From NCBI RefSeq assembly GCF_030246925.1, contig NZ_CP126740.1:930001-994000 (forward strand): DNA of 64,000 nt, given 5' to 3'. Positions 43,113 to 52,565 of the stretch are shown piece after piece. The DNA is from Microbacterium sp. zg-Y625. Lineage in GTDB: Bacteria; Actinomycetota; Actinomycetes; Actinomycetales; Microbacteriaceae. The notes under the pieces are model-generated. The model made no database searches. It worked only from the letters and a program-made list of their open reading frames with translations, and had not been told where the DNA came from. The translations under genes were made by a program, and so were the position numbers. Numbering within the stretch: the stretch's first letter is position 1; each line of letters opens with the position of its first letter.

Positions 43113-44297
43113 TCAGTCGCGTCGGCGCGGGCCGGACCCTCCCGATCGCGGCGCCTCGGGCGTGCGGCGTGAACCGGTGGGGTCGCTGTCGCGTCCCTCG
43201 CGGGCCGCGAGCGCGGGGTCGGCGAAGAGCCAGCGCGGCCGAGGCTCGACGAACGGGCGGAAGACCGTGCGCACGGGCCGCGTCGCGAGGCCGAGCGCGA
43301 CCGCCACCGACAGCACCGCCACCACCGGCAGCCAGAACCACGTGGGATCCAGCTGCTGCAGCACCCCCGACTCGCGGAAGGGGTAGAGCACGAACGAGTG
43401 CAGCAGGTAGATGTACATCGTGTACTGGCCGAAGCGGGTCCACCACCGGTCCCGGCGGGGCACGAGCAGCAGGAAAGCCGCCGTGAGGATCAGCGCGATC
43501 CCCATGAGCAGCAGGCGCACACCACCCGCCCACCACTGGGCGGCGCCGAGCTCGGCATAGCCGGTGTCGTAGAACATCCACGCCCTCAAGTCGAGCGTGC
43601 GCCACTCTTCGACGAAAGACCACGCCGCCCAGGCCGCGACGGAGAAGACGGCGACCGCGCCGGCCACGAGCCACCAGGGCCGGGGGCGCAGCAGGTCGAA
43701 GCGCGCGATGACGTCGCGGTCGCGCAGCCACCAGCCGAGCGTGAAGAAGAACAGCAGCCCGAGGGTGCGCGCCAGCGAGAAGGTCGAGTCGAGGTTGGGA
43801 AGGTATCCGGCGCCGATCGAAATGGCCGCCGTCCACAGCAGAGGCCGTTTGAGCAGAGCCAGATAAGGCAGCACCACGCGGAAGATGCCGAGGGCCAGCA
43901 GGAACCACAGTGTCCACGACGGCTGCGTGGGATTGGGATTGGCGGCCCCTTCGACGAGCCACTTCGTCAGCGTCCAGAGGCCTTCGAAGATCAGGTAGGG
44001 CACCAGGATGTCGGTGATGACGCGCGCCATCTGGCGCTCGCCCGGCGCGCCGGCTTTGGAGAAGTAGCCCGAGATGATCGCGAACGCGGGCATGTGGAAC
44101 GCGTAGACGAGCAGGTATGCCGCCTGGGCGAGGTCCGAATCGTAGGTCAGACGCTGCGTCGCGTGGCCGAACACCACCAGCACGATGCACGCGAAGCGGG
44201 CGTTGTCCCAGAAGGGCACGCGCCGCTTCGGTCGCGGGGCGCCCGCCTTCGGCCGGGCCGATGCCGATCCACCGCCGTCGTGTGCTGCCTCGTCCAT
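43113..44297 (-). CDS. Acyltransferase-3 family membrane protein
   Basis: 394 aa with ten helices. It begins WDNARFACIVLVVFGHATQRL, the conserved start of acyltransferase-3 proteins that acetylate envelope glycans (catalytic His in the FGH motif), and ends with a basic Arg/Pro-rich tail. ATG 44297 is 8 nt after TAGTGT, so it is probably leaderless. It is convergent with rpsO. The acceptor glycan is unknown; the nearby envelope genes give no clue. Confidence 0.87.
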   Translation of the reverse strand: MDEAAHDGGGSASARPKAGAPRPKRRVPFWDNARFACIVLVVFGHATQRLTYDSDLAQAAYLLVYAFHMPAFAIISGYFSKAGAPGERQMARVITDILVPYLIFEGLWTLTKWLVEGAANPNPTQPSWTLWFLLALGIFRVVLPYLALLKRPLLWTAAISIGAGYLPNLDSTFSLARTLGLLFFFTLGWWLRDRDVIARFDLLRPRPWWLVAGAVAVFSVAAWAAWSFVEEWRTLDLRAWMFYDTGYAELGAAQWWAGGVRLLLMGIALILTAAFLLLVPRRDRWWTRFGQYTMYIYLLHSFVLYPFRESGVLQQLDPTWFWLPVVAVLSVAVALGLATRPVRTVFRPFVEPRPRWLFADPALAAREGRDSDPTGSRRTPEAPRSGGSGPRRRD

Positions 44298-44438
44298 CGC
44301 GGGCCACACTACCTGCGGTACTGCGGGCATCACCGGGGCGTGCGCACGCGGGAATAACCTGGTAGCGCACGCGTTGCACGCGATACATTCATTTGCATAG
44401 AACGGGTGCCCACCGGCATCCGGGAGCGGAGAGCGACC

Positions 44439-45659
44439 GTGGACGACATGAGCACCGGCACACAGATGCAGTTCGGCATCTTCACCGTGAGCGACATCAC
44501 CCAGGACCCGACCACGGGGCGCACCCCCAGCGAGGCGGAGCGGATCCAGGCGACCCTGACGATCGCCGAGCACGCCGAGCAGGTGGGCCTTGACGTCTTC
44601 GCTCTGGGGGAGCACCACAACCCGCCGTTCTGGTCGTCCTCGCCCACCACGACGCTGGCGTACATCGCCGCACGCACGCGGCGGCTGATCCTGTCGACGG
44701 CGACGACCCTCATCACCACGAACGACCCGGTGAAGATCGCCGAGGACTACGCGATGCTGCAGCACGTCTCCGGCGGGCGCATGGACCTCATGCTCGGCCG
44801 TGGCAACACCGGGCCGGTGTACCCGTGGTTCGGCAAGGACATCCGGCAGGGCCTGCCACTGGCGGTGGAGAACTACGCCCTGCTGCACAAGCTGTGGCGA
44901 GAGGACGTCGTGGACTGGGAGGGGAAGTTCCGCACGCCGCTGCAGGGCTTCACGTCGACCCCGCGCCCCCTCGACGGCGTCGCGCCGTTCGTCTGGCACG
45001 GCTCGATCCGCACTCCCGAGATCGCGGAGCAGGCTGCGTACTACGGCGACGGCTTCTTCGCCAACAACATCTTCTGGCCCGCCGAGCACTACCAGCGCCT
45101 CATCGACCTGTACCGGCAGCGCTATGCCCACTACGGGCACGGCACCCCGCAGCAGGCGATCGTGGGCCTGGGCGGCCAGGCGTTCATGGCGAAGAACTCG
45201 CAGGATGCCGTCGCGCAGTTCCGGCCGTACTTCGACAACGCGCCGGTCTACGGTCACGGCCCGTCGCTCGAGGACTTCAGCGAGATGACCCCGCTGACGG
45301 TCGGCTCGCCGCAGCAGGTCATCGACCGCTACGCCGGCATGCGCGACATCTTCGGCGACTACCAGCGGCAGCTCTTCCTGATGGACCACGCCGGGCTTCC
45401 GCTGAAGACGGTGCTCGAGCAGCTCGACTTCCTCGGTGGGGAGGTGGTGCCGGTGCTGCGTCGGGAGTTCGCTCAGGGCCGGCCGGCCGACGTGCCCGAT
45501 GCCCCCACCCACGCGGCCCGCGTGGCCGCGGTCTACGGCGACGCCGCCCCGCGCGAGGCGCGGCCGCGTGCCAATCGCGGCGACAACCTCAGCGGACCCT
45601 CGCCCTATCAGGACGCGCCCAGCGGCGCCGCCTTCGGCCTGAGCGGGGGCGCCCGATGA
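44439..45659 (+). CDS. CE1758-family FMN-dependent luciferase-like monooxygenase
   Basis: 406 aa from GTG 44439 (GGAGAG 6 nt upstream) or 403 aa from ATG 44448. Luciferase-like fold: MQFGIFTVSDITQDP, ALGEHHNPPFWSSSP, LGRGNTGPVYPWFG and VGSPQQVIDRY. It is the monooxygenase half of a known two-gene set with a CE1759-type FMN reductase; the substrate is unknown. The stop overlaps the reductase start (ATGA). Confidence 0.88.
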   Translation: MDDMSTGTQMQFGIFTVSDITQDPTTGRTPSEAERIQATLTIAEHAEQVGLDVFALGEHHNPPFWSSSPTTTLAYIAARTRRLILSTATTLITTNDPVKIAEDYAMLQHVSGGRMDLMLGRGNTGPVYPWFGKDIRQGLPLAVENYALLHKLWREDVVDWEGKFRTPLQGFTSTPRPLDGVAPFVWHGSIRTPEIAEQAAYYGDGFFANNIFWPAEHYQRLIDLYRQRYAHYGHGTPQQAIVGLGGQAFMAKNSQDAVAQFRPYFDNAPVYGHGPSLEDFSEMTPLTVGSPQQVIDRYAGMRDIFGDYQRQLFLMDHAGLPLKTVLEQLDFLGGEVVPVLRREFAQGRPADVPDAPTHAARVAAVYGDAAPREARPRANRGDNLSGPSPYQDAPSGAAFGLSGGAR

Positions 45660-46300
45660 GCGACCGCCGCATCGCCGTGATCTCGGCAGGTCTGTCGAAC
45701 CCGTCCTCGACGCGCATGCTCGCCGACAAGCTCGCCGCGGCCACCCGGCGCGAGCTCCTGGACCGCGGCGAGGATGTGCGCATCGACACCGTGGAGCTGC
45801 GCGATCTCGCCCACGACATCACGAACAATCTGCTGACCGGGTTTGCGCCGCCGGCATTGGAGGCGGCGGTGAACACGGTGGTGTCGGCGGACGGCCTCAT
45901 CGCGGTCACGCCGATCTTCTCGACCAGCTACTCGGGGCTGTTCAAGTCATTCATCGACATCCTCGACCGCGACGCGCTCACCGGCATGCCCGTGCTCATC
46001 GGCGCGAACGCCGGCACCCCGCGCCATTCGCTTGCGCTCGACTACGCCATCCGGCCGCTGTTCACCTACCTGCACGCCGAGCCCGTGTCGACGGGGGTGT
46101 TCGCCGCGTCCAGCGACTGGGGCGCACCGGTCGACGACATCGCTCCGCTCGCGACGCGCGTGGACCGAGGGGCGCGGGAACTCGCCGAGGCGGTGGCGCG
46201 CCGCACGACGCGCGGCGAGGGGGACCCGTTCGACCCGGCCACGTACCTCGGCCGGGGTCGCTCGTTCGGTCACCTGCTGGGCGGGCTCGCGGGGGAGTGA
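45656..46300 (+). CDS. CE1759-family FMN reductase
   Basis: 214 aa. Flavodoxin-like NADPH-FMN reductase: IAVISAGLSNPSSTRMLAD binds the FMN phosphate, and VTPIFSTSYSGLFKSFID is the central motif. It supplies reduced FMN to the adjacent monooxygenase, with which it is translationally coupled. Confidence 0.9.
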   Translation: MSDRRIAVISAGLSNPSSTRMLADKLAAATRRELLDRGEDVRIDTVELRDLAHDITNNLLTGFAPPALEAAVNTVVSADGLIAVTPIFSTSYSGLFKSFIDILDRDALTGMPVLIGANAGTPRHSLALDYAIRPLFTYLHAEPVSTGVFAASSDWGAPVDDIAPLATRVDRGARELAEAVARRTTRGEGDPFDPATYLGRGRSFGHLLGGLAGE

Positions 46301-46390
46301 CCCGAACGACCGGCCGAGTGCTGCCGGCACGTCACTGGTAGCGTCGGGTCACGGTGTCCACCCGGACCGCGCAACGGGAAGAAGACGACC

Positions 46391-47575
46391 ATGGCGACGC
46401 AGCACCTCACGTTGGGCGTCGTGGGCGCCTCGCTCAAGCCGGACGAGCGACGCGTGCCGCTTCACCCCGACCACCTCGAGAGGATCCCCGAGGACCTCCG
46501 CGCGCGGATGCTGCTGGAAGCCGGCTACGGCGAGCGCTTCGGGATCTCCGACGATGAACTGCGCCCGATCGTCGGCGCGATCCTGAACCGGGGGGAGCTG
46601 TTCGAGGCCGCCGATGTGCTCCTGCTGCCCAAGCCGCAGCACGCCGACCTCCGCGCGATGCGCGATGGCCAGGTGCTCTGGGGCTGGCCGCACCTCGTGC
46701 AGGACGAGGAGATGACCCAGCTCGCCCTCGACAAGCACCTCACCGTCATCGCGTTCGAAGCGATGAACCACTGGAATGCCGACGGCTCGTTCGGTCTGCA
46801 CGTCTTCCACAAGAACAACGAGCTCGCCGGCTACTGCTCCGTGCTGCACGCTTTGCAGCTGTGCGGCTCGACGGGGGACTACGGCCGGCGACTGACGGCG
46901 GTCGTCATCGGGTTCGGAGCCACGGCCCGCGGCGCCGTGACCGCCCTGCGGGCTCACGGCGTGCAGGATGTGCGCGTGCTCACGAATCGGGCGACGGCGT
47001 CGGTCGCAGCGCCCATCCACGCCACTCAGATCATCCAGTTCGACCACGACGGACCCGACGTGAGCGAGGTCATCACCGATGAGGGACGCGTGCCCCTGGC
47101 GCCCTTCCTCGCCGAGACCGACATCGTCGTCAACTGCACGCTGCAAGATCCCAACCGGCCGCTCGTCTATCTCAAGACCTCCGACCTCGCCGCGTTCCGC
47201 CGCGGCAGCCTGATCGTGGATGTCTCGTGCGATGAGGGCATGGGCTTCGAGTGGGCGCGACCGACGAGCTTCGCCGACCCGATGTTCACCGTCGGCGGCT
47301 CGGTCAATTACTACGCGGTCGACCACAGCCCGTCGTACCTCTGGAACTCAGCGAGCTGGGAGGTCAGCGAGGCGCTGCTGGGGTTCGTGCCCGCCGTCAT
47401 GGCAGGGCCGGAGGCGTGGTCCGCGGACGAGACGCTGTCCCGCGCGGTCGAGGTGAGCGGCGGTAAAGTGCACAACGAGGCGATCCTGGAGTTCCAGAAC
47501 CGGCTGCCGGACGCGCCGTACGACGTGCGGCCGGCCGGGAGACCGGCCGCCGGCAACGGGCCCGCCCAAGGGTGA
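46391..47575 (+). CDS. Alanine dehydrogenase/PNT-family enzyme, probably N5-(carboxyethyl)ornithine synthase-like
   Basis: 394 aa. The N-terminal AlaDH/PNT domain has PDERRVPLHPDHLERIP, and the Rossmann domain has VVIGFGATARGAVTALRAHG. FVNC-like features (VVNCTLQDPNRPLVYL, IVDVSCDEGMGFEWARPT) resemble carboxyethylornithine synthases more than true alanine dehydrogenases. It would reductively condense pyruvate with an amino acid. The ATG follows GGGAAGAAGACGACC; TAGCGT near 46338 may be its -10 box. Confidence 0.72.
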   Translation: MATQHLTLGVVGASLKPDERRVPLHPDHLERIPEDLRARMLLEAGYGERFGISDDELRPIVGAILNRGELFEAADVLLLPKPQHADLRAMRDGQVLWGWPHLVQDEEMTQLALDKHLTVIAFEAMNHWNADGSFGLHVFHKNNELAGYCSVLHALQLCGSTGDYGRRLTAVVIGFGATARGAVTALRAHGVQDVRVLTNRATASVAAPIHATQIIQFDHDGPDVSEVITDEGRVPLAPFLAETDIVVNCTLQDPNRPLVYLKTSDLAAFRRGSLIVDVSCDEGMGFEWARPTSFADPMFTVGGSVNYYAVDHSPSYLWNSASWEVSEALLGFVPAVMAGPEAWSADETLSRAVEVSGGKVHNEAILEFQNRLPDAPYDVRPAGRPAAGNGPAQG

Positions 47576-47604
47576 GGGGCCCGACCGCGCGTGCGGTGGG
47601 CCCC
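47576..47604 (+). terminator. Terminator after the AlaDH/PNT-family gene
   Basis: GGGGCCC-ACCGC (one bulged G) pairs with GCGGT-GGGCCCC around GCGT, starting directly after the stop codon. Confidence 0.75.
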
Positions 47605-47618
47605 CCGGTTGCGGTGTG

Positions 47619-47795
47619 TCAGCCGCTCTTGCGGCGGAACTCGCGGCGGGTCACGGCGCCGTGGGCGCCGTGCACGGCGGAGTCGCCGTCAAGGTGCGCC
47701 TCACCGTTGCGGGTGTGTGCGTTCTTCTTGTCGAGCGCCTCCTTGAACTTGCGCTTCATCTCCTCGGAGGCTGCGGACGTGTCATCGGTGCTCAT
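47619..47795 (-). CDS. DUF5302 family small protein
   Basis: 58 aa. It begins [20 protein letters not shown] and ends [13 protein letters not shown], the signature of the DUF5302 family of small, highly charged actinobacterial proteins. Function is unknown; the composition suggests an RNA- or ribosome-associated or disordered protein. TAGGCT lies 6 nt before the ATG, so it is leaderless. It is easy to miss because of its size. Confidence 0.85.
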   Translation of the reverse strand: MSTDDTSAASEEMKRKFKEALDKKNAHTRNGEAHLDGDSAVHGAHGAVTRREFRRKSG

Positions 47796-48121
47796 GGGAC
47801 CAGCCTACGCAGGGCGCACCCGTCGCGGGTAGCGGGCGTACCGTCTCGCAGACGCGTGACAGGCGGCGCCTGCTAGGCTCGGTCAGGGTGCCCTTGTGGC
47901 ATCCGCTCAATCGAATACTGAGCTCAGGGAGCAGGCCCGGCAGAAAGCTGGTCCCCTGTGGTGGATTCCCGTCCGAAATCGGACGGTGGTCTTCTACTGG
48001 TGGCCAGCGCAGGCGGACCTGCGGACTTGTTCCGCGCGCCCATATCTGCCTGTTCCTGCTCCTTCGAACGATCTCGTGCGCGAAACGCGCGTGCGAGTCT
48101 AAACAAAGAAGGAGAGACCTC
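47796..48121 (+). promoter_or_regulatory. Structured leader of pnp
   Basis: 326 nt without a gene. TAGGCT at 47875 would start a 5' leader of about 235 nt. It contains CCGTCCG/CGGACGG with an AAAT loop (47969-47986), CGCAGG/CCTGCG with a CGGA tetraloop (48008-48023), and a longer GC stem around GCGCGAAACGCGC (48071-48096), just before AAGGAG. PNPase represses itself through its leader in Escherichia coli; a similar role here is inferred. Confidence 0.5.
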
Positions 48122-50392
48122 TTGGAAGGTCCTGAAATCACCGCCGCCGAAGCCGTCCTGGACAACGGACGTTTCGGCACCCGCACCATCCGCTTCGAAA
48201 CCGGCCGCCTCGCGCAGCAGGCGCAGGGCGCCGTCGCCGCCTACCTCGACGAGGAGACGATGCTGCTGTCGGCCACCAGCGCCGGCAAGCACCCTCGTGA
48301 GGGCTTCGACTTCTTCCCGCTGACCGTCGACGTCGAAGAGCGTTCGTACGCCGCAGGCAAGATCCCCGGCTCGTTCTTCCGCCGCGAGGGCCGCCCCTCC
48401 ACCGAGGCGATCCTGGTCTGCCGTCTCATCGACCGTCCGCTGCGCCCCTCGTTCGTCGAGGGCCTGCGCAACGAGGTGCAGATCGTCGTGACCGTGCTCT
48501 CGATCGCCCCGGGCGAGTACTACGACGCGCTCGCGATCAACGCCGCCTCGCTGTCCACCCAGATCTCCGGTCTGCCCTTCTCGGGTCCGATCGCCGGCGT
48601 GCGCCTCGCGCTCATGCCCGGTCACGGTGAGCACGCCGACCAGTGGATCGCCTTCCCCAAGGTCGAGCAGATGGAAGAGGCCGTCTTCGACCTCATCGTC
48701 GCCGGCCGTGTGCTGCCCGACGGCGACGTCGCGATCATGATGGTCGAGGCCGAGGCCACCGAGAACAGCTGGAACCTGATCAAGGCCGGCGCCATCAAGC
48801 CCAGCGAGGAGATCGTCGCGCAGGGCCTGGAGGCTGCGAAGCCCTTCATCAAGGAGCTCGTCGGCGCGCAGAACGTCGTGGCGAACACCGCCGCGAAGGA
48901 GATCAAGCAGTTCCCGGTCTTCCTGCCCTACAGCCAGGAGACGTACGACTTCGTCTCGGCTCGCGCACACGACTCGCTCGTCCCGATCTACCAGATCGCC
49001 GACAAGCAGGAGCGTCAGAACGCCGACGACGAGCTCAAGGAGCGCGTCAAGGCCGAACTGATCGCCGCGACCGAGGCAGGCGAGCTGCCGGCAGCGGCCC
49101 CGCTGGAGTTCTCGGCTGCGTACAAGTCCGTCACGAAGAAGATCGTGCGCGATCGCATCCTCTCCGAGGGTGTGCGCATGGACGGTCGGGGACTTGCCGA
49201 CATCCGCCCGCTGGACGCCGAGGTGCAGGTCATCCCGCGCGTGCACGGTTCGGCGATCTTCCAGCGCGGCGAGACCCAGATCCTGGGTGTCACCACGCTG
49301 AACATGCTCAAGATGGAGCAGCAGATCGACTCGCTGTCGCCCACGACGAGCAAGCGCTACATGCACCACTACAACTTCCCGCCGTACTCGACCGGTGAGA
49401 CCGGCCGTGTCGGCAGCCCCAAGCGTCGCGAGATCGGGCACGGCTTCCTTGCCGAGCGCGCCCTCGTGCCGGTGCTGCCCAGCCGCGAGGAGTTCCCCTA
49501 CGCCATCCGTCAGGTCTCCGAGGCGCTGAGCTCCAACGGCTCGACCTCGATGGGCTCGGTGTGTGCGTCCACCCTGTCGCTGCTGAACGCGGGTGTGCCG
49601 CTGCGCGCTCCCGTCGCCGGCATCGCGATGGGTCTCGTGTCGGCTGAGGCCGACGGTCAGACCCGCTACGCGGCGCTGACCGACATCCTCGGTGCCGAGG
49701 ACGCCCTGGGTGACATGGACTTCAAGGTCGCCGGCACGAGCGAGTTCGTCACGGCGATCCAGCTCGACACGAAGCTCGACGGCATCCCGTCGTCGGTGCT
49801 GTCGGCTGCGCTGCAGCAGGCCAAGGACGCGCGTATGACGATCCTGAGCGTGCTCAACGCCGCGATCGACGGCCCCGACGAGATGGCTCCGACGGCTCCG
49901 CGCGTGATCAGCGTGCAGATCCCCGTCGACAAGATCGGCGAGCTGATCGGCCCCAAGGGCAAGACGATCAACGCGATCCAGGATGAGACCGGCGCGCAGA
50001 TCTCCATCGAGGAGGACGGCACCGTCTACATCGGCGCGACCGACGGCCCCGCGGCCGAGGCCGCCCGGGCCCAGGTCAACGCGATCGCCAACCCCACCAA
50101 CCCGGAGGTCGGCGAGCAGTTCCTCGGCACCGTGGTGAAGCTGGCCGCGTTCGGCGCGTTCATCTCGCTGCTGCCCGGCAAGGACGGCCTGCTGCACATC
50201 AGCGAGGTGCGCAAGCTCGCCGGTGGCAAGCGCGTCGAGAACGTCGAAGACGTGCTCGGCGTGGGCCAGAAGCTGCTCGTGCGCATCACCAAGATCGACG
50301 ACCGCGGCAAGCTGTCGCTCGAGCCCGTCGTGGAGGAGAGCGCCGACCAGGCCGCTCCCGCCGAGACGGCTGAGGTGTCCGCCGACGCCTGA
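48122..50392 (+). CDS. pnp: Polyribonucleotide nucleotidyltransferase (PNPase)
   Basis: 756 aa from a TTG start at 48122, chosen because AAGGAGAGACCTC precedes it and the protein family begins [15 protein letters not shown]. Two RNase PH domains (about 15-150 and 340-545, with [17 protein letters not shown]) flank a helical domain; a KH domain ([16 protein letters not shown], about 605-620) and an S1 domain (about 665-735) follow. It degrades RNA 3' to 5' by phosphorolysis. Confidence 0.97.
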   Translation: MEGPEITAAEAVLDNGRFGTRTIRFETGRLAQQAQGAVAAYLDEETMLLSATSAGKHPREGFDFFPLTVDVEERSYAAGKIPGSFFRREGRPSTEAILVCRLIDRPLRPSFVEGLRNEVQIVVTVLSIAPGEYYDALAINAASLSTQISGLPFSGPIAGVRLALMPGHGEHADQWIAFPKVEQMEEAVFDLIVAGRVLPDGDVAIMMVEAEATENSWNLIKAGAIKPSEEIVAQGLEAAKPFIKELVGAQNVVANTAAKEIKQFPVFLPYSQETYDFVSARAHDSLVPIYQIADKQERQNADDELKERVKAELIAATEAGELPAAAPLEFSAAYKSVTKKIVRDRILSEGVRMDGRGLADIRPLDAEVQVIPRVHGSAIFQRGETQILGVTTLNMLKMEQQIDSLSPTTSKRYMHHYNFPPYSTGETGRVGSPKRREIGHGFLAERALVPVLPSREEFPYAIRQVSEALSSNGSTSMGSVCASTLSLLNAGVPLRAPVAGIAMGLVSAEADGQTRYAALTDILGAEDALGDMDFKVAGTSEFVTAIQLDTKLDGIPSSVLSAALQQAKDARMTILSVLNAAIDGPDEMAPTAPRVISVQIPVDKIGELIGPKGKTINAIQDETGAQISIEEDGTVYIGATDGPAAEAARAQVNAIANPTNPEVGEQFLGTVVKLAAFGAFISLLPGKDGLLHISEVRKLAGGKRVENVEDVLGVGQKLLVRITKIDDRGKLSLEPVVEESADQAAPAETAEVSADA

Positions 50393-50404
50393 TCGACTCC
50401 GATC

Positions 50405-50440
50405 CGAGCGCCCGTCCCTTTCGCGAGGGGCGGGCGCTCG
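50405..50440 (+). terminator. Terminator of pnp
   Basis: CGAGCGCCCGTCCC (50405-50418) pairs with GGGGCGGGCGCTCG (50427-50440; one G-U) around TTTCGCGA, 12 nt after the stop. Confidence 0.85.
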
Positions 50441-50446
50441 CCGTTT

Positions 50447-50464
50447 GTCCCCCAGACGGGGGAC
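50447..50464. promoter_or_regulatory. Dyad box GTCCCCC-AGAC-GGGGGAC
   Basis: Perfect 7-bp arms, identical in sequence to box 2 of the array at 3258. It lies 157 nt before the aldo/keto reductase-like gene. A second copy before an unrelated unit points to a small regulon. Confidence 0.65.
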
Positions 50465-50620
50465 ACCCGCCCGGGTCGTGACCAGAACGTTATGCAAAGT
50501 TCACATGACGTGCAGACCAATGACCGGTGGTGTCGGAGGCCTGGCCTACCCTCGAGATAAGCGCCGGGGGCGTGGAGGAAATGGCTCGGATCCGTGGACG
50601 GGATTCGAGGGGGGTGTGAG

Positions 50621-51649
50621 ATGGGTTTGTTCGGCGCCGGCCCGACCGAGACTTCGACGCGCACGTCTGCGGCATCCCCGCAGCACCCCTCGGCTCCGAT
50701 CCCCGTGGTGGGTCCGCCCGTGGGAACGGGTGTCCGCACCGTGCTCGGCGAGTCGGGCCTGTCGGTGTTCCCCTTCATCCTCGGCGGCGCGGAGTTCGGG
50801 TGGCACGTCGATCTGGAATCCAGTCACGCCATCCTCGACGCCTACCTCGAGCTCGGCGGCAATGCCGTGCACACCGCCGACTCCTATGCCGGCGGGCGCA
50901 GTGAGCACATCATCGGACAGTGGATCCACTCGCGGGGGCTCCGCGACGATCTCGTCGTCGCGGTGCGCGTGGGCGCTCACCCCGAGCACCCGGGGCTGGG
51001 CCCTGTCAACCTGGTGCGTGCGGTCGAGGCATCGCTCACCGCACTGCGCACCGACCGTATCGACGTGCTGTACCTCGACGGGGGCTCCGACCGGGGCACC
51101 GCGCTCGAATCGGCCCTCGCGACCGTGGAGTGGCTGGTCGAGGCGGGCAAGGTGCGCGCCGTCGGAGCGTTCGGGTTCACCGCGCCGCAGCTGGTCGAGG
51201 CCAGAATCCTCTCCTCCGCCGGCCTGCCGCGCCTGACGACCCTCGACGTCCCCTACAACCTGCTGCGCCGGGCCGACTTCGAGGGCGACCTGCGCCTGGT
51301 CGCGGGGGCCCAGAGCATCGCGGTCACCCCCTCCCAGGCACTCGAGCACGGGTTCCTCGCGGGGCGGCACCGTTCCCGTTCGCGCGTCGGCGCCTCCGTC
51401 CGCGGCGCGCAGCTGGCGGCGAGCATCAATCGGCGCGGCACGCGCACCCTCAAGGCCCTCGACGCGCTCGGCGCCGAGCTGGGGGTGCCTGACGCCGCGG
51501 TGGCCTTGGCTTGGGTGCTGGCGCAGAAGACGGTCGTCGCGCCGATCGTCAACGTGTACTCCCCGACCCACGTCGAGGAGCTGGTCCAGGGCGTAGGTGT
51601 GAAGCTCGGCCGCAGCCAGCTCGCCGAGCTGGCCCGCGCGGCAGTGTGA
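50621..51649 (+). CDS. Aldo/keto reductase-like protein with altered catalytic residues
   Basis: 342 aa. The TIM-barrel shows the family motif NAVHTADSYAGGRSE (Asp and Tyr of the tetrad present), EASLTALRTDRIDVLYL and GKVRAVGAFG. The tetrad Lys position (usually TKVG) reads VRVG and the tetrad His (usually LH..D) reads LDGGSD, so ordinary reductase activity is doubtful. There is a Ser/Pro-rich N-terminal extension of 40 residues. It is preceded by the GTCCCCC dyad. Confidence 0.8.
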   Translation: MGLFGAGPTETSTRTSAASPQHPSAPIPVVGPPVGTGVRTVLGESGLSVFPFILGGAEFGWHVDLESSHAILDAYLELGGNAVHTADSYAGGRSEHIIGQWIHSRGLRDDLVVAVRVGAHPEHPGLGPVNLVRAVEASLTALRTDRIDVLYLDGGSDRGTALESALATVEWLVEAGKVRAVGAFGFTAPQLVEARILSSAGLPRLTTLDVPYNLLRRADFEGDLRLVAGAQSIAVTPSQALEHGFLAGRHRSRSRVGASVRGAQLAASINRRGTRTLKALDALGAELGVPDAAVALAWVLAQKTVVAPIVNVYSPTHVEELVQGVGVKLGRSQLAELARAAV

Positions 51650-51712
51650 TCCCCGCCTGACATAGGCTGGACGTGCGCCCGGCAGGGCGATTCCCCCGAC
51701 GAAGCGAGAAGC

Positions 51713-52312
51713 GTGACGCAATATCTGTACCTCGTGCGACATGGAGAGCACCTCGATGCCGAGCACGGCATCGACGATGGTCCCCTGTCGCCCCGCGGTC
51801 AGCGTCAGGCTTCGCTGCTGGCCGACCGGCTGTCGGGCGTGCCGCTCACCGCGGTGTGGCATTCGCCCCTCGAACGTGCCGCAGAGACCGCCCGGACGGT
51901 CGCCGACCGTCTGCCGGCCGTTTCGCCGCAGCCGAACGCGCTGCTGTTCGACTGCATCCCCACCGGCATGACCGAAGACACCCCGGCCATGTACGAGTCG
52001 TTCTTCGGGTCGTACACCGAGGCCGAGATCGAAGCGGGATCGGCGCAGATGGCTGATGCGGTCGCGGAGTTCCTGCAACGCAAACCCGATGCCCACGAAT
52101 TGATCATCACGCACAACTTCGTCATCGCGTGGTTCGTCCGCGAGGTGCTGCAGATGCCGGCGTGGCGCTGGCTGACGCTCAATCAGGCCCACTGCGGGCT
52201 GACGGTGGTCGCGCAGCGAGCCGGTCGTCCCTGGACGCTGGTCTCCCACAACGACCTGGGCCACCTGCCGGTCGAGCTGCGCACCGGCCTGCCCGAGCTG
52301 CCTCCCGTCTGA
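51713..52312 (+). CDS. Histidine phosphatase (phosphoglycerate-mutase-like)
   Basis: 199 aa. Catalytic RHGE at residues 9-12, then LSPRGQRQASLLADRL, and the second His in IITHNFVIAW. It is a branch-1 histidine phosphatase; the substrate is not evident. TAGGCT near 51663 gives a leader of about 45 nt before the GTG start. A 20-bp repeat array follows 20 nt after the stop. Confidence 0.9.
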   Translation: MTQYLYLVRHGEHLDAEHGIDDGPLSPRGQRQASLLADRLSGVPLTAVWHSPLERAAETARTVADRLPAVSPQPNALLFDCIPTGMTEDTPAMYESFFGSYTEAEIEAGSAQMADAVAEFLQRKPDAHELIITHNFVIAWFVREVLQMPAWRWLTLNQAHCGLTVVAQRAGRPWTLVSHNDLGHLPVELRTGLPELPPV

Positions 52313-52332
52313 GGACGACCCCTCGTCGCCCG

Positions 52333-52446
52333 CGAGTGAGTATTCGCACCCGCGAGTGAGTATTCGCATCGTCGAGTGAGTATTCGCGCCCGCGAGTGAG
52401 TATTCGCATCGTCGAGTGAGTACTCGCGCATTCAGGTGAGTATTCG
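52333..52446 (+). repeat. 20-bp tandem repeat array, locus C (6 cores)
   Basis: Cores start at 52333, 52353, 52373, 52393, 52413 and 52433, exactly 20 bp apart. The first four are identical (CGAGTGAGTATTCG); the fifth has TACTCG at its end and the sixth begins CAGGTG. Spacers alternate between CACCCG/CGCCCG and CATCGT types. The array reads in the sense of the upstream phosphatase gene. Confidence 0.95.
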
Positions 52447-52565
52447 TCGCGCGGCTCTGTGCGCGCGCGAGATCATCCCTCCGATGGATGCCGGAATTCA
52501 CAGCTACCCCATAACCTGGCCCCATGGCGCGGTGAGACGGCCGCGCGGGGCACTCTGGGAGGAAC

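Noticed and set aside
44298..45512. N-terminal extension of the acyltransferase
   Set aside because: It lies antisense to the luciferase-like monooxygenase and has no membrane or acyltransferase features; ATG 44297 has a -10 box.
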